Assembly (NCBI GenBank): GCA_946886375.1
Contig: CAMPIL010000061.1
Location: 1-13,024, forward strand
Length of the DNA: 13,024 nucleotides
Origin: an uncultured Phycisphaerales bacterium
GTDB taxonomy: Bacteria > Planctomycetota > Phycisphaerae > Phycisphaerales > SM1A02
Direction of reading: 5' to 3'
Position numbers and translations under genes: made by a program
Shown: positions 7,184 through 13,024 of the stretch, piece by piece
Layout of the letters: each line of letters opens with the position of its first letter
Position numbering within the stretch: the first letter of the stretch is position 1
The notes under the pieces: generated by a model
Databases searched by the model: none
What the model saw: the letters and a program-made list of their open reading frames with translations, nothing else
Told to the model about the DNA's origin: nothing

Positions 7184-7825
7184 ATGATCAACCTCATTCC
7201 ATTTGCCAGGCGGCGCGGCGAGCAGAGTGACACCGGGTCGCTGATGGACTTGCGATCGGAAATGGATCGCGCGTTCGACCGCTTCTTCGACCTGCCCGCC
7301 GTGGGCTGGCCGACCGTCGGCATGAGCCAGATGTGGGCTCCGCCCCTTGAGATCTACGACGAGGACCAGAACCTGGTCATCCGCACGGAACTGCCCGGCA
7401 TCGACCCCGATGAAATTGAAATCAGCGTCGCCGACAACGTGCTGACCATCGCCGGCGAGAAGCGCGAGGAAAACAAGGAAAACCGCGACGGCGTGTATCG
7501 CAGCGAAGTCCGTTACGGCCGCTTTCTCCGCGCGCTGGAACTGCCCCGCGATGTTGATACCAACAAGATCGAAACTGAGTACGACAACGGCGTGCTGACG
7601 CTGCGCATCCCGCGCACCGAGCAGCGCCAGGCCAAGCGCATCCCGGTGAGCGCGGGCGCCGGCCGACGGCAGATCTCCCAAGGTCAAGGCCAAGGCCAGC
7701 AGGAGCGCGGCCAGCAATCGCGGCAGGGTCAAGAAGCGATGGCTGGTGGGCAATCCTCCCAGGGCGAATCGTCTCAGGGACAGCGGCAGTCAGAGTCCGG
7801 CTCCAGCAGGCGATCGCGCAGTTAA
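7184..7825 (+). CDS. Small heat shock protein (Hsp20/alpha-crystallin) with Q/S/G-rich C-terminal tail
   Basis: This 213-residue protein should be an ATP-independent holdase that traps unfolding proteins in the cytosol. The N-terminal arm includes the amphipathic stretch LMDLRSEMDRAFDRFFDLP (20-38). The alpha-crystallin domain spans about 53-146 (WAPPLEIYDEDQNLVIRTEL in its first strands; LPGIDPDEIEISV; GVLTLRIP at 136-143). K-R-I-P-V (151-155) can serve as the I-x-I/V motif that locks oligomers. Beyond it is an unusual ~55-residue tail (158-213) made almost only of Q, S, G, R and E, with SQGQGQGQQ-type and SSQGESSQGQ repeats. Typical bacterial sHSPs end soon after the I-x-I motif. ATG 7184 is preceded by AAAGGA (7171-7176), a good ribosome binding site with 7-nt spacing. 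It is divergent from uvrB and convergent with the ABC permease gene. Confidence 0.93.
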   Translation: MINLIPFARRRGEQSDTGSLMDLRSEMDRAFDRFFDLPAVGWPTVGMSQMWAPPLEIYDEDQNLVIRTELPGIDPDEIEISVADNVLTIAGEKREENKENRDGVYRSEVRYGRFLRALELPRDVDTNKIETEYDNGVLTLRIPRTEQRQAKRIPVSAGAGRRQISQGQGQGQQERGQQSRQGQEAMAGGQSSQGESSQGQRQSESGSSRRSRS

Positions 7826-7841
7826 GCGAGAAGTTGCGCGA
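7814..7841 (+). terminator. Hairpin across the hsp20 stop codon, possible convergent terminator
   Basis: TCGCGCA (7814-7820) pairs with TGCGCGA (7835-7841), with a 14-nt loop that includes the hsp20 TAA. A G-T pair can be added inside. No T-run follows, so this would be a weak or Rho-dependent end, or only chance pairing. The convergent gap to the permease stop is 42 bp. Confidence 0.25.
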
Positions 7842-10412
7842 CGATCATTGCGGCGGGCGAACGGCTTTCATCCGTGCCGGCCTGCCGCAAGCAACGCGCT
7901 GGGCTGCGGCCGAACGACCGACCACACTCCCGGGAGTGCGGCCAGCAGCGTCAGCGCAAGCAGCACGAGCCACCCCGCCGCGGCCGGCAGGTGCGGCAGA
8001 ACCAGCCGCACCGGCAGGCCAGCAAGATCGCGGTAATGCATCGAGCCAACCCAGGCAAGGTGCAGGCCAAGCATGGTCCCGATCAGCGCGCCGGTCAGCG
8101 CGAGAATTGCCGCTTCTCCCAGAATCAATCGCACCAGCAGACGGCGGTGCGCGCCGACGGCGCGCAGCACGCCGTACTCGTACCGCCGGCCGTGAATGTT
8201 CGCCAGGATCACGTTGCCCACGCCCAGGCACGCCAGGACAAGCGCCGCGAACGCCACGGTGCTTTGCACCGCCAGCGCCGCGCCCGCCACCTCGTTGATG
8301 GTCTCGACAATCCATCGCCCGCTGTTGAACTGCACGCCCGGCGCAACCTCCGCGATCCGATCGATCGCCTGCTTGTCGGTCACGTCCGGCGTCAGGTTCA
8401 ACTGCATCAGGTGCGCATCGCGGTTGTCAAACGTCTCCTGCACCACGCGATTGTCCATGAACACGCAACTGATCGAATACTCCATGTACTGGCTGCGAAT
8501 GCCGAAGGATTGCGTGGCGATGTCCAAGCCAGCGGAATTGACCGCGCCGACGATCTCGAAGTCCTGCCTGACGCGACCCACGCCCAGCGTCAGATGATCG
8601 CCGACGTTCACCTTCTGCGTCGTGAGAAATCGATCGGCGACGATCAATCCGGTTCCGTCTTTCAATCGCGCGATGGCGACGTCCGGATCGCCGGCCACCC
8701 ATTGCACGGAATTGATCGAGAAGAAAACATCCGGATCAAATCCCATGCACGTGACGTTGGGCGGCGCGAGGCCGCGCACGCCGAAAATCTGCCGGTCGTA
8801 CACCCGCAGCGGAAGATAACTGATGGGACACGCCGCGGTGACAAACGGCAGGTTGGCGATAGCCTGCTGCTCCTGCGGAGAAATCCCCGTGGTGCGGTAG
8901 GCGAATCCATCTGCGAACTTGATGTTGCCGATCCAGTCATGCATCAGCGAGGTCATCGTGGACCACGTGCTGACCAGGATCGCCACGCCCACCATCAGCG
9001 AACCTGCCGTGAAGCCGTGACGGATCGGCGTCGCCAGGATCGAACGCCGAAGCATGCCGCGCGGCAAACCCAGCCATGCGGAGAACAACCCGCTGAGCAC
9101 AACCGTGACCACGCACAACACGGGAACGGCCAGCACGAAATAGCCGATGAGCAGGCTCGGCAGGCCGCCATAGACGTACGCAACGAATCGCGAAGACGCA
9201 TCGCCGCCAAGCAGCAGCGCCAGTTGCAGGCCGATGAAACCAAGTCCGATTGTTGCGCACCAGATGATGCTTGAACGCCTTGGCGGTCGAGCCCGAACGC
9301 TCATCGCCTGCAGAGGCGAAACATGGCTCGCCAGGTACGCGGGGTACGCCGCTCCAAGCAGGCCCGCGCCCAGCGAACCGATCGCCGCCAGTTGCAATCC
9401 CAGGGGATGAACGTGGAGTCCCGCCGGCAGAAATTCCTGGAATCTCCAGATGAGAATGCCCGTGAGCGCAATGCCCAGCGGAATGCCAAGGATCGCGCCG
9501 GCGGCCGAGAGCGTCAGCCCGGCGAGCAGCTGGCTGCCGAAAAGTTGCCCGCGGCTTGCGCCGATGCAGCGCGTGACCGCCATTTCGCGCTGCCGCTCGG
9601 TGATGGAGGTCGTCAACGCCGTGACGATGATGAACGAAGCGCAGATGAACGTGATGGTGGAGGCGACGATGAATCCCAGACGGCTCGCATCCACCTGCCG
9701 ATCAAATCCGCTGCTGACCATCTCGGCCGGCTCAAGCGCGAGGATTTGCGGCAACTGCGGTTGATGCCGACGGCAGAAATCCTCCACGTCCACGCCGTCC
9801 TTCACCATGATTGACATGGAGGTTAATTGCCCGGGTCGCGCGGAAATGTCGGCAAGCGTGCGGCGATCGACCTCAATCAGCGGACGCTGCACCGCGCCCA
9901 GCCGGGGGCGGTCGTAGATTCCCGCCACCTTCAGTTGAACCGGCTCGCCGAATTGCTGCACCTCAAGCACATCGCCGATGCTCGCCTGGAGTTTTTCAGC
10001 GGTCGGCGGATCGATGAGGATTTCATCCGGCTGTGCCGGCATCGCGCCGGCGGTGAGTTGCTTGGGACGAAAGCGCGGCTCCAGTTCAAAGTCCACGCCA
10101 ATCGCAGACGGCGTCATGCGCAGCAGTTCGCCGGTGCTCGGATCGTGACGGCCGTCGGCATGCACGAGCGTGAGTGATGCGGCAAGGCGGCCCGTGGCCA
10201 GGGCGACTTCGGGCCAGGCGCGCACGGTCTTGAGCAGTTCATCATCGAATCGGCCGTTGCCCTGGTGAATGATGCGCGCGTCGGCCGCGCCGATGAACCG
10301 CGTGATCGCCAATTCAGTGCTGGCCTGCATGGACGCAATGGCGCAGGACACCGCGACCACCAGGCTGGCCGCCAGCGCCACCGCGCCGACCATCAGCGCG
10401 GATCGGCCGGGC

Positions 10413-11228
<816 letters not shown>

Positions 11229-11258
11229 TCGCACCTTGTCGCCGGCGTGTTCGCAAAC

Positions 11259-11642
11259 TCAATCCGCCGGATGTTTGCGATCATAGGTCGCCTGATCCAT
11301 CAACTTGGAAATCGGCGAGGCGTCAGCGGTCTTGATCTTGACCAGCCAGCCCTTGTCGTATGGATCGCTGTTGAGCAGCGATGGATCGTCGCTGACGGCC
11401 TTGTTGACTTCGAGAATCGTCCCGCCAACAGCGGTGTAGATGTCGCTGGTAGTCTTGACGGATTCAACTTCGCCGATGGATGCGCCCGGATTCAGTTTGG
11501 TTCCAGCGGGCTTCATCTCGGCGTAAGTGATATCGGTGAGTTCGTTGGCGGCATACTTGGTGATGCCCATGGTGACGACATCGCCGCTCACTCGGAACCA
11601 TTCATGCGATTCGGAAAAACGGCAGTCACTGCAGTTGGACAT
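11259..11642 (-). CDS. gcvH: Glycine cleavage system H protein
   Basis: GcvH carries the lipoyl arm that shuttles the aminomethyl group between the P, T and L proteins of glycine cleavage; lipoylated GcvH is also a lipoyl donor in some bacteria. The 127 residues show SESHEWFRVSGDVVTMGIT (10-28), K63 in ESVKTTSDIYTAVGG as the expected lipoylated lysine, and NSDPYDKGWLVKIK (91-104), all diagnostic of the family; the length is normal. The N-terminus MSNCSDCRF adds a CxxC pair (C4, C7) absent from common GcvH proteins. The start at 11642 has CAGGAG 11 nt upstream and a promoter about 40 bp away. It appears to be the first gene of the gcvH-ABC cluster. GcvT and GcvP genes are not in this window. 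Confidence 0.95.
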   Translation of the reverse strand: MSNCSDCRFSESHEWFRVSGDVVTMGITKYAANELTDITYAEMKPAGTKLNPGASIGEVESVKTTSDIYTAVGGTILEVNKAVSDDPSLLNSDPYDKGWLVKIKTADASPISKLMDQATYDRKHPAD

Positions 11643-11677
11643 GGGCCAAGTCGCTCCTGGGGTGGATGGGAGCGGAC

Positions 11678-11705
11678 ATAATAGCCCGGCTCAAAAGACC
11701 AGCAA
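11678..11705 (-). promoter_or_regulatory. Candidate promoter for gcvH
   Basis: On the minus strand, TTGCTG (11705-11700) and TATTAT (11683-11678) are separated by 16 bp. TATTAT fits the -10 consensus at five of six positions; the -35 match is weak. Transcription would begin about 30 nt before the gcvH ATG, leaving a short leader with no room for a glycine riboswitch. Confidence 0.4.
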
Positions 11706-11792
11706 CCGGCGGGCAAAACCGGCCCAGAAGGGGCGTTCACCCGGCCAGATTCGCGAATAAATTTTGATCGGAACCCAAGCAGTCACAAGGAC

Positions 11793-11821
11793 TTGACACA
11801 AACGGGGTGGAAAGATAGGCA
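11793..11821 (+). promoter_or_regulatory. TTGACA box upstream of the putative small RNA
   Basis: TTGACA at 11793-11798 is an exact -35 match, but the sequence 17 bp on (TAGGCA, 11816-11821) is a poor -10. It could be an extra or activated promoter reading toward the small-RNA candidate and the TIM-barrel gene. Confidence 0.25.
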
Positions 11822-11840
11822 AAATGTGCCGGGTTTCCCT

Positions 11841-11868
11841 TTGCCTTTGATGTGGATTTCGCTATGAT
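11841..11868 (+). promoter_or_regulatory. Candidate promoter of the small RNA/leader
   Basis: TTGCCT (11841-11846) and TATGAT (11863-11868) are 16 bp apart. The -10 fits at five of six positions and the -35 at four of six. The predicted start near 11875 falls on the first base of the 5' hairpin, which supports the two being linked. Confidence 0.45.
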
Positions 11869-11874
11869 TTGCCT

Positions 11875-11963
11875 GACTTCAGGTTCATGCTTGAGGTCCT
11901 GATTTTGGATCTTTCTCCCCTCCGGAAAACGTCGGCCCTCACGGTCGGCGTTTTCTTCTGTCT
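11875..11963 (+). ncRNA. Putative small RNA or attenuator leader, ~85 nt
   Basis: From the predicted start, GACTTCAGG (11875-11883) pairs with CTTGAGGTC (11890-11898) over nine pairs, two of them G-U, around the loop TTCATG. About 26 unpaired bases follow, ending with the pyrimidine tract TCTTTCTCCCCTCC (11910-11923). An intrinsic terminator hairpin with a T-rich tail completes it. Promoter, 5' hairpin, C-rich single-stranded linker and terminator are the usual architecture of a base-pairing small RNA, and CCCCUCC could pair with purine-rich ribosome binding sites. It could instead be a leader controlling read-through into the TIM-barrel gene at 12074. It matches no RNA family I recognise. 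Structure is read directly; function is inferred. Confidence 0.45.
11925..11963 (+). terminator. Rho-independent terminator
   Basis: GAAAACGTCGGCC (11925-11937) pairs with GGTCGGCGTTTTC (11943-11955) through 13 pairs, two of them G-T wobbles, around the 5-nt loop CTCAC. The 3' arm runs straight into TTTTCTTCTGTCT. This is the best intrinsic terminator in the window. It lies 115 bp before the next coding start, so it ends a short upstream transcript rather than a long gene. Confidence 0.7.
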
Positions 11964-11983
11964 GGGCGGCGCGGAAAGTTCAT

Positions 11984-11998
11984 CCGGGTTTCTCCCGG
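11984..11998 (+). other. Small hairpin CCGGG-TTTCT-CCCGG upstream of the TIM-barrel gene
   Basis: The five-pair stem 11984-11988/11994-11998 has a 5-nt loop and a possible added T-G pair, followed by GGTTTCCT. It may strengthen termination after 11963 or belong to the leader. Confidence 0.25.
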
Positions 11999-12013
11999 GG
12001 TTTCCTCGCGGGC

Positions 12014-12043
12014 TTGCGGCGTCATCGATCGTAGCGGTAAACT
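12014..12043 (+). promoter_or_regulatory. Candidate promoter for the TIM-barrel gene
   Basis: TTGCGG (12014-12019) and TAAACT (12038-12043) are 18 bp apart. Transcription from about 12050 would leave a ~24-nt leader. If real, the gene has its own start downstream of the terminator. Confidence 0.3.
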
Positions 12044-12073
12044 CGTTGGTTTCCACGGGACAATGCAGCCTCG

Positions 12074-12880
12074 ATGACAATGCTCCTGACCTTATCTTCC
12101 GGATCGCTGCGCCATCACCTCAGCCGCAACGGCAGCGGCGGGCTGACGATGCTCGACCTTCCCAGTTTCACGATCAAGAACCTGGGCCTGCACGGCCTGA
12201 ATCTCTCCGCATCAACGCTGTCGGGTTGGAGCCTGGAGGATCTGGATAATCTGCGCGACCGGGCCGACAAAGCCGCCTGCCCGTGTCTGGTGCTGGTGGA
12301 AGACAGGCCGCTGCGCTTTGCAGATGAAGATCCAGGCACGCGGCAGCAGGCTGTCGAGCGCGTGCGCCGTCTGGGCGTGGCGGCCAATCGGCTGGGCTGC
12401 GGCGGCATCGCGCTGCACTGCGAGGCCCCCGACACGCCGGATGCCTTTGACATCGTGGCGGATGAAATCAAATCGCTCATGCAGCAGGTCGAGCGGCTTG
12501 AACTCAACATCCTTCTGGCGCCCTGGCCGGGGCTGACGCAAAGCAGCGAGCAGTTGACGAGCCTCATCAAGCGCATCGGCGGATTCAGGATCGGATCGCT
12601 GCCGAGTTTCGGAGCCGCGGCCGCCGCGGGGCAGGGCGACCCGACCGAAGGCCTGCGCAAACTTGCGCCCTACGCCGGCGCCATTCACGCCACCGTTGAA
12701 GGGTTCACCAAGAAAGGCGCGCACAAAGGATACGATCTCGCCAAGTGCGTCACCGCGATCCGCAGCGTCGGATTCCTCAACACGCTGGCGATCGAATACA
12801 TCGGCGACGATGATCCGGTCCCGAACATCGAAATGGCTCGCGATGTTCTGCAGAAGGCGATTGATTCGGAACAACAGTGA
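12074..12880 (+). CDS. Sugar phosphate isomerase/epimerase-like TIM-barrel protein
   Basis: The 268 residues follow the xylose-isomerase-like TIM-barrel pattern (AP endonuclease 2 family), found in sugar isomerases and epimerases and often numerous in Planctomycetota. Seen in order: CLVLVED (71-77), GCGGIALHCEAPD (108-120), LNILLAPWPG (144-153), FRIGSLPSFGAA (171-182), AGAIHATVEGF (201-211) and LAIEYIGDDD (239-247). H205 and E241 match two usual metal ligands. The other two appear changed: the usual LEN-type glutamate position reads A149 P150, and the LPDFG-type aspartate reads S178. The barrel may thus have weakened or altered metal binding. ATG 12074 is used; ATG 12080 (residue 3) is equally possible, and no clear Shine-Dalgarno is present. 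It lies downstream of the putative small RNA. Substrate unknown. Confidence 0.82.
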   Translation: MTMLLTLSSGSLRHHLSRNGSGGLTMLDLPSFTIKNLGLHGLNLSASTLSGWSLEDLDNLRDRADKAACPCLVLVEDRPLRFADEDPGTRQQAVERVRRLGVAANRLGCGGIALHCEAPDTPDAFDIVADEIKSLMQQVERLELNILLAPWPGLTQSSEQLTSLIKRIGGFRIGSLPSFGAAAAAGQGDPTEGLRKLAPYAGAIHATVEGFTKKGAHKGYDLAKCVTAIRSVGFLNTLAIEYIGDDDPVPNIEMARDVLQKAIDSEQQ

Positions 12881-13024
12881 TGATGGCGGCAGCATTGGGT
12901 TGATGCGCAGGACGCGCCGCGCAGCGCGTTCCGCGCACCGCGCGATGTTGAAGCGGCGACTGCATTTCGCATGTCCTGGACGGGCGCAAGCCCGGCCGCC
13001 CCGCAAGGAGCGTGGGGGGAGAGC
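12881..13024. other. Non-coding end of window with small GNRA-type hairpin
   Basis: No gene is supported. CGGGC-GCAA-GCCCG (12981-12994) forms a compact five-pair stem with a GCAA tetraloop, and the region is rich in GCGC runs. AAGGAG at 13005-13010 could be a ribosome binding site for a gene beyond the edge, but no start is visible. Confidence 0.35.

Noticed and set aside
11643..11790. Glycine riboswitch upstream of gcvH
   Set aside because: The best promoter leaves only ~30 nt of leader, and I see no tandem aptamer-like structure there.
11869..12249. 126-codon frame starting TTG and crossing the terminator
   Set aside because: It has no ribosome binding site and no family resemblance, includes the terminator hairpin and overlaps the TIM-barrel gene in another frame.

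Overview
The window reads as a GC-rich, gene-dense bacterial chromosome segment of mostly housekeeping genes. No rRNA, marker protein or mobile element fixes the taxon. The long C-rich reading frames, the sugar-phosphate-isomerase-type TIM barrel, the NifS-type cysteine desulfurase and the loose operon structure would suit a Planctomycetota (Phycisphaerae-like) genome, but this is an inference of moderate to low confidence.

Layout, left to right: (1) the 3' part of an MFS transporter of the UMF1/Atg22-like type (+, cut by the window edge), followed by a NifS-type cysteine desulfurase (+). (2) A 194-bp gap, then an unrecognised four-helix membrane protein with a soluble C-terminal region (+), whose stop codon abuts that of the convergent purD (-). 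(3) uvrB (-) lies upstream of purD; the 136-bp gap between them carries a perfect 24-bp palindrome. (4) A divergent 217-bp uvrB/hsp20 region with a 16-bp (CG)-rich palindrome, then a small heat shock protein (+) with an unusual Q/S/G-rich tail. (5) A convergent minus-strand cluster transcribed gcvH -> ABC ATPase -> two-FtsX-domain ABC permease, with a short gap and then an overlap. (6) A 431-bp region with no convincing protein gene. It carries a promoter for gcvH on the minus strand and, on the plus strand, a promoter-hairpin-C-rich linker-intrinsic terminator arrangement that looks like an ~85-nt small RNA or an attenuator leader. (7) A TIM-barrel sugar phosphate isomerase/epimerase-like protein (+) that appears to have lost two of the four usual metal ligands, then 144 bp with no gene seen.

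The genes do not form one pathway. They cover PLP-dependent sulfur mobilisation (nifS), purine synthesis (purD), nucleotide excision repair (uvrB), proteostasis (hsp20), glycine cleavage (gcvH) and envelope export or lipoprotein-type ABC transport. The most interesting unexplained element is the putative small RNA/attenuator at 11841-11963; the palindromes, the sHSP tail and the degenerate TIM barrel come next. I found no complete new multi-gene system.
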